Below, piece by piece: positions 1 through 11,900 of a stretch of 64,000 nt of DNA; within the stretch, counting starts at the first letter, position 1; the number at the start of each line of letters is the position of its first letter. The notes under the pieces are model-generated. The model saw only the letters and a program-made list of their open reading frames with translations. It made no database searches and was not told the DNA's origin. The position numbers and the translations under genes were made by a program. Source of the stretch: Fibrobacterota bacterium (GTDB lineage: Bacteria; Fibrobacterota; Fibrobacteria; UBA11236); assembly GCA_019509785.1 (NCBI GenBank), contig JAEKLQ010000024.1, positions 186,001-250,000 on the forward strand. The letters are read 5' to 3'.

Positions 1-636
1 GTCCTCTGCACCACCGATACCGCATGGGCCTACCGGACCGAATTCGATGCGCCGGCTTTGGATTCGGGCGAATACCCGGTGCAAGTGCGCTGGGCCCAGG
101 CCTGCGAGTTCGACGCGACGCCCTGCCCCGTGGCCTACATGCCCCAGGACGTGGGTAACCTGCGCGTTACCGATTCGGCCGCCCTTCCCTATTCCTTCAC
201 GCCCCGTTCCGTACGCGCCGGCCAGGATTTCCATATCCGCCTACGCGGCACCTTCAATTGCGGCGACCTCATCAAATCCGCCACGGTGGATACGGCCCGC
301 CCCACTCTCCGCCTGAACTTCCTGATCGAACCGCATCCCGAGGATCTTTGCATCGCCCCTTTCCCCGGCATCGACTTCGCCGTGCCCGCCTTGGGGGCCG
401 GGGGATGGGAAGTGTACGCCTCCCGCGCGCCTTATTGCCCGCCCTCGAACATTTGCCCGTTAGCCCTGATGGCTCCGCAATTGGCCGGGGCCCTGGAGGT
501 TTCGCCCGTGGTCGAAACGGTGGTTCCGCTGCGTCCGGAAACCCGCGCGGGGCCCGCCGGCGCGGGCCATCCCGGCTTCCGATCGAAGTGGAACGGCTTC
601 TATTACGATGCGGCCGGCAAGGCCATGCTGCCTTAA
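1..636 (+). CDS. Cys-rich repeat protein, 5' end outside the window
   Basis: The frame is open from base 1 and ends with TAA at 634-636, giving 211 residues of a longer protein. It is a paralogue of the next gene: both share a DSGxYxVxxRxxxAC...ATPCP pattern. What remains is about one and a half repeats of a unit of about 110 residues. Each unit holds paired cysteines, for example FNCGD, EDLC, PYCPP and NICP, which suggests disulfide-bonded beta domains and therefore export. The signal peptide would lie upstream of the window. The stop is 16 bp before the next start, so the two are probably co-transcribed. I recognise no named family, and the function is unknown. Confidence 0.75.
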   Translation, partial: VLCTTDTAWAYRTEFDAPALDSGEYPVQVRWAQACEFDATPCPVAYMPQDVGNLRVTDSAALPYSFTPRSVRAGQDFHIRLRGTFNCGDLIKSATVDTARPTLRLNFLIEPHPEDLCIAPFPGIDFAVPALGAGGWEVYASRAPYCPPSNICPLALMAPQLAGALEVSPVVETVVPLRPETRAGPAGAGHPGFRSKWNGFYYDAAGKAMLP

Positions 637-652
637 TCCCCAGGAGAGGAAG

Positions 653-1873
653 ATGCCCGGTCAAACGAATAAGCGCATTTCCATCGGCCTGATCCTCGCC
701 TGCGTTTCCGCGCATGCGGCCACGGTGTCCTTGGATCCGCCGGTGGTGGAAGCCGAACTCCGATCCGTGATAACCGTATCGGGCCATAGCCAATACTGCG
801 CTCCCATCATCAGCCATGTCCAGGCGACGGTCGCGGGAACGACCCTCAACCTTTCCGCCGCCTTCGAGGACAATCCCGCCGCCGATTGCCTGCCCGGTCC
901 CGTGCCCTATGCCGCCGACTTCCCCTTGCCGCCCTTGGATTCCGGCGCCTACACCGTCCTCATGCGCATCCTGCCGGCCTGTTCTTATTCGGCCACGCCT
1001 TGCCCCTTCGCCGCCCCCATCCCGGATACCGGCCGGCTTTACGTCCAGGATCCCGCGGCCTCGCATTACCATGTCGATCCCAATCGCTCCGAGGCGGGCC
1101 ATGCCCTCCACGTGAAGATCACGGCGGCGGAATTCCAATGCGGGTCGGGCTTCGATTCCCTCAGCGTGGAAGCGCGGGGCGGGCGCCTTTCCCTCGGGTT
1201 CCAGCACCACCCGCATCCCGAGGCCTTGTGCCCCGGGGGCGCGGGGTTCGGCCCCGTCTTCGACCTGACCGGACTGAACCCGGGAATCTACCAGGTGTTC
1301 GCGACCGAGAAGATTCCTTGCGACCGCGGCCTCTGCGCGATGGTCCCGGGGCCGGCGACCTTCGCGGGGGCCCTGGTCGCCGACACCTTCTCCACCCGGC
1401 CGCTATGGGTTTCCCCGCGCTTCGTAGGCGCCGGCACCCCTTCCGACATAGGGCTAGGCGGCGTCGGCTTCGCCTGCGATGACTCCCTTATGGAAAAGCG
1501 GGCGGAGGTGAAAGACGGAGCCATCCATCTGCATTATACACTGACCCGGATGCCCCACAAGCCGGAGCGATGCATGGTGGATACCCTCTTCTCCGGGTAT
1601 GCCGCGTTTTCCCTGCCGGCCTTGCCCGAAGGGACTTTCCCTGTCTTCCTCGATGCGGGGAATTGCGGCTATGCGAGCGCCCTCTGCGCGTCCAGCCTCG
1701 CTACCCTTCCCGTGGATACCCTGGTCTCGACCGCCTCTTCGGGCCTGCGTCCGCAGGGCGTTAGGATAGGCGCCCGCCGCCTTCAGGGGCCGGGAGCGGC
1801 GCGGGTCATCTTGCCATGGGAAGGCCGGAAGGTGGATTTTTCGGGACGCGCGGTGGATCCGAAAGCCCGCTGA
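653..1873 (+). CDS. Secreted protein with three Cys-rich repeats
   Basis: This 406-residue protein starts at the ATG at 653, behind AGGAGAGGA. An in-frame ATG at 608 lies inside the previous gene and has no such site. Residues 1-23 form a short signal peptide ending AHA. The rest is three degenerate repeats of about 110 residues. Each begins near a first cysteine (YCAP, FQCG, FACD), carries a second after a PxxxxxC element, and ends in a glycine-turn strand followed by two close cysteines (PCDRGLC, NCGYASALC). It is a tandem paralogue of the gene before it. The basic tail has no sorting motif I recognise. Exported and disulfide-stabilised is a fair inference, but the function is unknown. Confidence 0.8.
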   Translation: MPGQTNKRISIGLILACVSAHAATVSLDPPVVEAELRSVITVSGHSQYCAPIISHVQATVAGTTLNLSAAFEDNPAADCLPGPVPYAADFPLPPLDSGAYTVLMRILPACSYSATPCPFAAPIPDTGRLYVQDPAASHYHVDPNRSEAGHALHVKITAAEFQCGSGFDSLSVEARGGRLSLGFQHHPHPEALCPGGAGFGPVFDLTGLNPGIYQVFATEKIPCDRGLCAMVPGPATFAGALVADTFSTRPLWVSPRFVGAGTPSDIGLGGVGFACDDSLMEKRAEVKDGAIHLHYTLTRMPHKPERCMVDTLFSGYAAFSLPALPEGTFPVFLDAGNCGYASALCASSLATLPVDTLVSTASSGLRPQGVRIGARRLQGPGAARVILPWEGRKVDFSGRAVDPKAR

Positions 1874-1928
1874 AAGCGCGAATCATCCGGTCCTTTGAGG
1901 GGAGGCCCGCGGGTGGTATCTTGGATCC

Positions 1929-2903
1929 ATGCGCAAGCTCTTCGTCACCCTGGGGGATCCCGCCGGCATCGGCCCCGAAGTCATCGTCAAATGCCTGGCG
2001 GGCATTTCCCTCGAAGGCGAGGTGGAGCCCGTGGTGGTGGGCGAACGCGAAATCCTGGAAGAGACCGCCAAGGCGCTGGGCCTCCACGTGCGCTTCTGCC
2101 CGGACGATTCGCCCCGCCATGGCCGCATCAAGGTGCGCAGCTTGGGGCTGCTCGGCCCCCGCGACTTCGAACTCGGCAAGCTCTCGGCCCCGTGCGGGAA
2201 CGCGGCCTACCATTACTTCGCCCATGCCGTGGAAGCCTGCCTGGCCGGCGAGGCCCAAGGTATCGTCACCGCTCCGCTCAACAAAGAGGCCATGAACCTG
2301 GCCGGCCACCATTACGTGGGGCATACCGACATCCTCGAGAAGATGACGGGGGCGGAAACCGTCATCATGGCCTTGGTACATCCCAAGCTCATCGTCAGCC
2401 ACGTCACCGATCATCTGCCGCTCCGTAAGGCCTTGGACCATATCACCGTCCCGCGCATCAAGGAAGTGGTGAAGCTGACCTGGCGCACCTTGGTGGCCAC
2501 GCGAACGCCCACGCCGCGCATCGCCCTGGCCGGGGTGAACCCGCATGCGGGCGAGAACGGCCTGTTCGGGCGCGAAGAGATCGAGGTGCTCAAGCCGGCG
2601 ATGGAAGAATTGAAGGCGGAGGGCTTTCCCGTGCACGGGCCTTTTCCCGGCGATACCGTGTTCCTGCAAGCCTTGCAGGGCCGCTTCGACGCGGTGCTGG
2701 CCATGTACCACGACCAGGGTTTCGGGCCCATGAAGACGGTGGACATGGCCAACGGGGTGAACTGCACCTTGGGACTGCCCTTCGTGCGCACCTCGCCCGA
2801 TCACGGGACCGCCTTCGAGATCGCGGGGAGCGGATTAGCCGAGCCCGATTCCATGCGGGCGGCGTGGGAGCTGGCGGTGAAGCTGCTTCCGCCGGCTATT
2901 TGA
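1929..2903 (+). CDS. pdxA: 4-hydroxythreonine-4-phosphate dehydrogenase PdxA
   Basis: PdxA oxidises 4-phosphohydroxy-L-threonine with NAD(P)+ in the DXP-dependent route to pyridoxal 5'-phosphate. It is cytosolic and works with PdxJ. The 324 residues match the usual family length. They show the expected signatures: N-terminal TLGDPAGIGPE, TAPLNKEAM, the metal-site GVNPHAGENG, and MYHDQGFGPMK followed by the active-site tail TSPDHGTAFEIAG. Its last 8 bp overlap, tail to tail, the end of the giant gene on the opposite strand. No other pyridoxine gene lies in the window. A PdxA2-type sugar-acid enzyme is possible in principle, but the context gives no support for it. Confidence 0.96.
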   Translation: MRKLFVTLGDPAGIGPEVIVKCLAGISLEGEVEPVVVGEREILEETAKALGLHVRFCPDDSPRHGRIKVRSLGLLGPRDFELGKLSAPCGNAAYHYFAHAVEACLAGEAQGIVTAPLNKEAMNLAGHHYVGHTDILEKMTGAETVIMALVHPKLIVSHVTDHLPLRKALDHITVPRIKEVVKLTWRTLVATRTPTPRIALAGVNPHAGENGLFGREEIEVLKPAMEELKAEGFPVHGPFPGDTVFLQALQGRFDAVLAMYHDQGFGPMKTVDMANGVNCTLGLPFVRTSPDHGTAFEIAGSGLAEPDSMRAAWELAVKLLPPAI

Positions 2904-5900
2904 TCAGCAGCATCTTGCGCGACTTCACGTAGCGCCCCGCCGTGAAGCGGTAGAAGTACTGGCCCGAAGGCGCTTCGATGCCGCCCTCGTTGCGGGCATC
3001 CCACATGACGCTGTACTTGCCAGCCGCCAAAGCCTTATCGGGCCGCACCAAGGTCCGCACCACGCGGCCGCGGGAATCGTAGATGATGAGGCTCACCTTC
3101 AGCTTCTCGCGTAGGGAGAAGCGTAAGGTGGTGATGGGATTGAAGGGATTCGGGTAGTTGGGCAAGAGCTCGGTGGTGAACGGATTGCCGGGGCGCCCGG
3201 CGCGCGGGCCGTAGAAGACGCTCCCGCCGTTGAAGTCCACCGCTTCCAGAAGGTACTGGTACGCGCTCCCGAACGTCGCCGTCCGGTCCAGGAAGACGTA
3301 GTCCCGCGTGCTCGCCGAAGATCCGCCTTGGGCCCCGGGAATGGGCTTAGGCGTGATGCGGACATAGCCCAGGCCGGCCAGCTCCTTCGAGCTCAGCGAG
3401 GCCGAAGGCAGGGTATCCGGCGCGTTACCCTCGGCCGAGGCCTTCCCTGCGGGCGCTTGGGCCGGCCCGGCAGATGCCTTGGCCGCCGCCAGCCGTCCCG
3501 CGTAGGCGAGGCTATCCTTGGCCACGATGGAATCGGCGGCCCCGGAAGGGACATAGCGGCGCCAAACATAGAAGCCGAGATTCTCGAATTCGCTTTCCGT
3601 GGTCCAGGCCAGGGAATCCACGCCATCGCCACCGGTGGCTTCGAAGCGGTTGAGCTTGACCGCCAAGCCCGACTTCTGGCTGATGAAGAAGACGTGTGTG
3701 CCGGGGGCCAGGGTTTTGTTGAATTGCATGACCACTTCGTTGCTGGCCGTATTCAGATAAGCGTTGTAATGGTATCCCCTAGTCAAAACCTGATTATCGA
3801 GCACGACGAAATCGGGCAGGGTGCCCTGCGTCCACGAGCTGATGCGGAAGGCGGGATAGAAAGAGGTTACCGTGTTCACGAACCTGAAACTGGCGATTCC
3901 GCTGGAGGCTGCATAGGTGTAGGCCCCGTCGCCTTCGGCGAAATTGTCGGCGTTGAAATCGAGGGCATCGTTGGTGACGCGGGTGCCGGTGATGGCGGTG
4001 AGGACGGCGGGGATCTGGGAGTCCTTCAAGAGGCTGTCGGCTGTGGCCGAGTCGGCGAATTTCTTGGAGAAATCCATCATGTAGTTGACCGTAACCGGCT
4101 TGTTGGCCGAGGTCCATTGCGAGAGCGGCATGTAGAATTGCAGCGCGCTCTGTTCGCTGGAGCCGGTCTGTTGGGAGTAGAAGGTGCTGCCGCCCGTCAA
4201 AGCCGCCGAAGTCGAATAGGTGGAAGTGGCGTTCTTGACGCTCAGGATGGCCATGCCGATGGGGTGGAAATTGAGGTCTCCGCCGAGCAAAGCCCAACGG
4301 GCATTGGCCGTGGCCGTGGTGGTCGACCACGATGCGGTCGCATTGTTTCCATCGTAGCCCGCGCTGAGATCCAGCCGCGGCGTGTCGAAATTGATGGATT
4401 GATTCCTGACCTGGTAGCTCACGAATACACGTCCTGTTGGGTAGAAGGTGAAGCGCTTGGTCACCGCCGCGGTGCCCTCGCCGGTGAGCGAGTCGGTGCT
4501 GAGGGTCAGGGATAGGCGGGTGGAAGAGCTGTCCACTAAGGTATAGGTGTTGGTCGCCGGCGATAAGTATCCCAGGCCGCTGGCGAACATTTCCGGAGAG
4601 GTCGCATCCAGCTTCAGTGATGACAAAACACGACCCGATTTGTACGAGTATCCGGCCAACTGAAAGGCCGAAGAGACGGCCACGTTGGGGCTCACGGCCG
4701 CGGCCTTCCATTTCATGATTTCTCCGAAGCCGGAGTCGAGTGTGGTTGACGGCGTGCCGGTAGGCGTGGTCCATCCCTTCAACCCGAGCTCCATATACCA
4801 CTGCCCGCTGGACGCGCCGGAAAAGACGGTGTCGGTAAAGTTCTTGATGGCGATCTTGCCTGATGTCGACGTGATGGTCAGCGACTTCATGGCCGTGGCC
4901 GTGCCCATGAACCCGGTCGAATCGTCGTCGTCGATGAACAAGGTCTGATCGGCGCCGGTCAGGATCTTGTTCAACTGCAATGTCAGGTAGTTCCCGGAGT
5001 AGGCGGTGGAAATCGAATCGACCACGTAATCGACATTGGTCTTAAGCTTGGTTCCGTTGAGGAAGACGTACTTGGGGTCGCGCGGCCCGAACCAGTTGGA
5101 GATGTAGAAGGCCGGCTGGACGCGCGTTTGCGCCGCGCCCCCGTTGATCAAGGCCACCACGCGGTTGTTGTTGTCGGCCCGCAGGGCGTAATGGCCGTAG
5201 CGCGACGAGAAGCCGAAATCGTAAACGGATTGCACGTCCGAACCCGGCAGTTCGCGGTTGTAGATACGCACGTCGTCCAAGGTCCCCTTGAATTTGGCAT
5301 TCGCAATCGCTCCGGATGCGTAGCCGAACACCAGGTTGGCGGAATTGCTGGTGGCCGTAGCGGCAGCGGTAGACGCGGCGGTCTGAACCCCGTTGACGTA
5401 CATCTCCAACTGCCGATTGCTTCCCGCATCGGCCACCACCGCGATATGCGTCCATGCTCCGTCCGTTAATGTCGGGCTGGTGACCGTGGCCGCGCCCATG
5501 GTGAAGATCACCTTGTTGACGCCGGTAACCTTGCGGCAATACCAGCCGTTGGCATTTGAGAGGCCCTTACTGAGAATAAGCGCCGTATCCCCCATGGTGA
5601 AGTCGGGCTTGAGCCAGAACATCACCGTGAATCCGTTGGCCGGATTCAGCACGCTGGTGCTGGCTACGTAGGCCGAATCGGTGGTCGTGAAGAGCACGCC
5701 CCCGCCCACCTTGCCGGTGGTCCATTTGTAATTGGCCCCGCCCAAGGTGGCGTTGTTCAGGTTATTCACCGACTTGTCGCGCGCGGTCGATCCCGCCCCG
5801 TCGTCGAAGGTCCAATGCCCTTGGATGAGATCCTGCCAGGAACGCTCGCCGATGAGGGTGCCGGCGCTCATGGAAAGGGTGCTGGGCGTATAGGCGTCGG

Positions 5901-8900
5901 CGTTGATGGCCGCGGCCTTGTCGAAGGTGAGGGAATTGTCGCCGACGTAGAGCAGGAAGTCGTGCCGGCGCACGGTGTTCTGCGACAGGTTGGCCAGGTC
6001 GGTGGTGTTGAAGAGGACGGTGCCAGGCGAGCCCGAGGCGGCTGTGGAAGTCGCCCAGGTTTCGCTCCCCGAAGCTCCCCCGTCGAGGTTGCGGGTCACC
6101 GAGAGCAAGGCGCCGCGCGAAGAGGTGGTCAGGTAGCCGAAGCCGTTATTTGTCCCCGCCGAAGTATAGGCCGCCGTGGTCGTGCCCAGTTTCAACGTGT
6201 AGTCGACCGTGCCCACCGTCGTGGTCGAAGCCGCCAGGTTCGACAGTTCCGATTCGATATACACGTGGCCGGAGGAGTAGACGCTGTAATAGATGTTCAG
6301 GTCGAGGGAGGCGGAAACGGGCAGGCGCTGGCGTATGACCGCCCGGGCGCGGGTGCCTTCGATCAAGGAGAGGACCGGTCCGGCGGTGGTCTGCGATGAA
6401 GCCGTGTAGGAATCGATCTTGGCGTCGAAAAGCAGGCTGTTGCTCGCGAGCAGGTTGGCCGAACTCGTGACCTTGTCGAAGAACTGGGTGATGCCGGCGC
6501 CGCGGGCCTGGTCCCAGATCAGCTTCCATTTCGAATTCTGTACCGTGATCGTCGTCGCGGTGCTTGTAACGGCCAAGGTGTCGAATTCGCCGGAAGGATT
6601 GGGCGTGTAACCGGTGCCTTCGTAGAGGCCGATATCGGGGGCCGTCCCGAGGGGCCGGGCGGTGCCGAAGTAATCGGCGGGAGTGCGGCGGGTGCACGCC
6701 CCCGCCCCCGAGCCGTAAGTCGTAGTGCCCGCATCGATGGCGGGCGAACCGGGAAGGAGCTTGAAGGCGTTGCGATCCGTAGGCGTGGTGTTCGCGAAAA
6801 GGGGGTCCGCCGTGACCGAACCCGTACAGGTGGTCGTGGTAGTATTCTGTCCCGTGGTCACGCCGAAGAACAGGTTGTTCGAGCAAGAGCCGATATTGGC
6901 CAAGAAGGATGTGATCCCGGTACCCCAGTTGTAGAAGATATTGTTCGACACGGTCGCATCGGTGGCGGAGGCGTTGACGAACTGAGAGAATCCGACGGTG
7001 GTGCCGCCCGACCCCACGAATACGTTGTTCACCACGTTGAAGGAATTGTCGTTCTCGGTCAGGATGCCATAGTAGATTGGCTGGTAAATGAGATTGTTGG
7101 CGATATGGTGCTGGTTGTTCGTGCCGCGCAACTCGATTGCGTCACCGTGCTTGTTATTGCTGGCGGTGTTATAGATGCGGCAACCTTCGACAAAGACATT
7201 GTCCGCGCCGGTGACATAGACCCCCACATCGCTGTTGATGAGGCATTTGACGTCCAGATTGCGGATCCCCATGTTGCCATAGAGCACCAAAGTCCATAGA
7301 CGGGCCCCGCCGTCCAAGGTCCCGGACCCATGGCCAAACATCACGGCGCGCGAATTGTTGTCGAAGGAAGTGACGATGGACGGCTTGGTGGTGATGGAGA
7401 AGACGCTGTCGGTATAAGTTCCCGGCATGACGCGCACCACCAGGGTATCCGTCGCACTGGCCCCGCAGGCTAGCGCATCCTTGATCGTCTTCTTCGGCGT
7501 GGAGGGGTTCTGGGCGCTCGCGCAACTGTTCGCCGCTAAACCGGTTGCGGAGTCTACATAGATGGTATCGGGCATGGTGACGCCGACCAAGGTGGCCGAA
7601 TCCGATGACGCGGAAGTGAAGGGACTCCATTTCCCGGAGGTATCCCGCACGGCCAGGGCGAAGTAATAGGTCGTGGGATAGGTCGCGGGGTAGTTATAGG
7701 TGGTATCGGTTTTGATGAGCTTGGCCACGAAAGTAGAGCCGCTGCCCACGCTGTCGGGATAACCCGAATACTTCACCCATATGCCCACCGAATCGGCCTT
7801 GGAGGAGTCGGAAACGGCCGAGGACCAGGACAAGCTGATGTTGCTCGACGAAGTGGCCGTGGCGGTGAGAGTGGCTTTATTGTTCGGGCCCGCGCGGCTG
7901 TTCCAGAATTTGTTGCCGGTGGCCCGCTGGGTTTCGTAATCGAGCTTGATCCAATCCGCCGAGCGGACCGTCTGGCTCCAACGGACTTCGTCGAAATAGC
8001 CGTTCCAAGGGTTTATGTTATTGGTCGACCGGATCCCGATGCGTGCGGTGGACGTATTTCCCGCGAATGACAGGGTTTGACTGCTATAGGTGGAATCGAG
8101 CGATCCATTGACGTACAGCTTGTAGGTGCCCGACCCGTCCCAGGTCCATGCGGCATGGTACCAGGTGGCAGTGGAGAGGACGGTGTTTCCCCGGACCGTG
8201 TTTCCGTTGATGTAGGGTTCCACGCGGTTGGAGCTGCTCACTCCGCTGGCGGCGAGACCGAAGGCGGTCGCCGAAGAATCGGATTTGGTGATGGTAAACA
8301 TACGATTCCCTCCGGCGGATCCCGAGAAGGAGGTGGCGTTGAACCAGGTGCTCAGCGTGACCGGGGTGGAGGTGGCGGGTAGGAAATTACTCGACGCCAC
8401 GAGTTCGACATAATCATTGCCAGAGCCGAACTGATGGCCCCGTCCGATGACCCCGTTCCGCCCGGTCGCGCTGATCATGTCCGTACCATGGTAGGCGTCG
8501 CCGGTGGCGTCCTTATAGACGCTCGCCGTACCCGTTCCGGCGGTTTCTTCGCTCAAGTGCCAGACTCCGGTATGCGAATCCGAGGTCGAAAACACGCAGC
8601 TCCCGCATTGCCCGTCGGCGACGGTCACCCCGTTGGCCTGGTAATACAGGGTGATGAAATCATGATCGCTATTGCCGTCCACCTGGGGCACGAGCACCCA
8701 GATTTCGGCGGAATCGATCCCTCCGGTGCGGTCCCATCTCTCCACCTGGTAGTTGAGCCACGTCGTGCCATCGCCGTCCAGGAAACGGATATCGGTCGGA
8801 GCGGTGGTGCCGCTTCCGTTCACTCCATACGCGGCCAGTCCCGTCAGCCGGACCAGCATCGGATAATTGGCTACGTTGCCCGTTACGTTCGCGCCCGTCT

Positions 8901-11900
8901 TGGTCGTGTTGAAAACCAGCTTCTGGGTGTATTTGAAATCGGAGGGCGAAGGATTGAACAAGGGGGTGGAATCGCGGCGCTGGTTCTGGTAGCAGAGTTT
9001 GATCCAATTGGAATCGCGCGCGACATTGGCGATGGCGATCTCGTCGTATTTCCCCTGGTAATACAAGTCGGTACCATAGTTGGATTTGCCCAGGTAATTG
9101 TTGGTGCGCGTGACGTTGCGTAGGCTTTGGGAGGAGGTTCCGCTCCCCGCCAGCACGCCGTTCTTGTAAAGTTTGAGCGCGGTCCCGTTTATGGTGAGGG
9201 CGAAATGGCCCCATACCCCTGTGGCTATGGCTCCGGTGGCCGTCTTCACGCCTCCCGCGGTCGTGTTGTTCACGATTTCCGCGTAGGAAGTCGTCGAGGT
9301 TCCCTGGCGACCATAATAGAGGTTGTCCACCCCGGAGCCGTTGCCGAAATCGAACAGGCGGGCGCCGGTGGCCGTGCTGGACCAATAGGCCCAGCCCGTA
9401 TAGGTGAATCCGTTGGACCAATCGGCAAGCCCCGAAGCGATGCTCAGGTACTGGTTGCTGCCGTTGAGGCTGTCTGCCCCCGCGATTACCCCTCCCTTGA
9501 ATTCGCTGCCGCTATAGTTGTTAGTGGTCAAGGAACCCGCGCTGCCCACCGCATCGGGGCGCGCCCCGGTCCCGCTGGTATTCAAATGCCAATCCCCGAT
9601 GAAATTGTTCGAGGTTTGGAAAACGCAGCTGGCGCATTGCCCATCGGCCATGGTCCCGCTCACGCTCGCCGCCTGCTTGTAATACATCGTGATGCTATGG
9701 CCCGCGTAATTGCCTTCCACGGTGGGCACCCTGACCCACACCTCCCCCGAATCGATCCCGCCCGTTCGATCCCAGCGCTCGATCTGGTAATCCAGCCAGG
9801 TGACCCCATCGCCGTCCAGGAAGCGGACATCCGTCGGAACGGTTGTGCCCGAATTGTTCGCGGCGAGCGCGGTCACGCCCGAAAGGCGGATCAATACTGG
9901 AAAATTGGTGACATCGGCCGCGATGTTGGCGCCCGAGGCCGTGGTATTGAGCTTAAAGGTCTTCGAGTTTTGGAAAGATGCCGTGGTATAGGCGGTCAGA
10001 AAGGTGCTGGTCGTTTTCTGGGTTTCGTAGGAAAGCTTGATGAAGTCGGAAGAGAGCGCGGTGGCGGTATTGCCGATGCGCACCTCGCTGATGTCCCCGT
10101 TGAAACCGGTTCCGAGGCCCCCCGCATTTTCCCCGATGTAGAGATCGGTATCATTGGTGGTGATGCTGGGGGTCAGGACGGAGGCGGTTCCGTCCCGGGC
10201 TCCGTCCACGTATAACCGCGTGCTATCGCCCGCGAAAGTGCCCACCACGAGATGCCAGCTTCCGTCATTGACGTTCACCGCCCCCCCTGACGCTAAGGTC
10301 GCGCCGGTCTTGTTGCAGGCGAAATACATGAAGTTGGTGGTATTATGGCGGGTCAGCCGAAAGGTGCCGCCTCCCTTGGTCACGATGGCCTGGTAAGCCT
10401 TGTTGAAGGTGCCCACCTTGATCCAAGCCCATACCGATATGTTCGTGGTCAAATCGTAATTCGATTCATTGGGCACGTCGATATAGCTGCTCGCGCTTCC
10501 ATCGAAGACGGCCGCGTTCTTGCTGACGATACCTCCATTGGCCAGATTGGGCAGGTTGGAGACGAAGGTTCCGTGGTTGGCGAGGGTGGTGGCATCGTAC
10601 GCCTTGGCCTCGGGCGCGTTCAGGTGGAACACGCTTTTGAAGACTCCGAACACCGAGTCGGAGCGCGCGTATGCGTTGGTGGTGCAGGAATCGCAGCCAT
10701 AATACAGCGTGATGTAGTCGGTGGCGGAGTTGCCATCCACCTGGGGCACCTTCACCCAGACCTTGCCCGTTTGGTTGGGCTTATCCCACTCCACCACCTG
10801 GTGTTTCAGGGTGGTGCCATCCTTGTCCACGAAAATGAGGTCGGTACCGCTGTCACTGGTCGCGCTGAAGGTCAGGTTCGACGATGTGAAGCGGAGGAAG
10901 AGGGGAAAATTGACGACATTGCCCGACACGTTCGCGCCCGATGAGGTCGTATTGAAGTTGAGCCGAACCGATTTGGTGAGATTGGACAGGGTGGCCGGCA
11001 CGCTGAAAAGCCAATTGGTATTGCTTTTGGCGTTATAGCTATGGGTGGCGACGCCTTTTGAACCCCCCGAGGCATCGCTACCATAAATCGTGGCGTAATC
11101 GGCCGTGAGCGTCCCCGCCGTCGTGATGGTCCATGCCCCCAGGTTCAGATCGACCAGGTTCCCGGCCGATCCCGCGAAGCTGGCGTTTCCGCCCACCGTA
11201 AGGGTGCGCCCCGTGAGATTGGTGAATGCCGATGCGTTTCCGTTGGTGAGGGTGAAATTGCCCGTGGTAGTGACGTCTTCGCCGTTGAAATCCAGGACGC
11301 CGGCGGTTTGCGCGTAGGAAAGGCAATTCAAGGTATTGGTGGAAAGCTGCAAGGTCGCGGCGCCGGTACTAGTGATAGCGGGAAGCGAGATTCCCGAGGG
11401 AGGGGTAAGCACCTGGATGCCGGAGCTTCCGGTCATGGCCAAGGTTCCCGTTCCCGGCGTCACCGCGGTCAGGCTGCGGAGGTTGGCGTCCCCTGTGGTA
11501 ACTTGCACGGTACTGGAGCCGAAATCCATGGATCCCCCCGAAGTCGAGATGGAGGCGATCGAATGAGTAAGCCCGGTCCCCCATTGCCACGTGCCGGCGC
11601 TCTGGGTGAACGCGCCTGTCGTGAGACCGTTGGTATTCACCAGAACGGTTCCCCCGGTTCCGGATTCCGTGATGGTGGGTAAAGTGGCTCCGCTCTTGGG
11701 CGTAAAATTCTGGGTGCCCGAGGTGCCGGTGAAGGCCAAGGTGCCGGTCCCCGCGGTGACGGTCATCCCGGAATAGAAGGTGGCATCGCCGGTGCTGATT
11801 GAAAGGGTTGAGGACCCGAAGTTGAACGTCCCCGTGTAATTGGTGAAATCGATGGAGGCGGCGGTATAGGCCGCGCTCATGGTCGAGTTGGCATCGTCGT

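Noticed and set aside
3328-4515. 395-residue plus-strand frame inside the giant gene
   Set aside because: It lies fully antisense to a clear coding region, is Gly/Arg-rich without domains, and follows from high GC at third positions.
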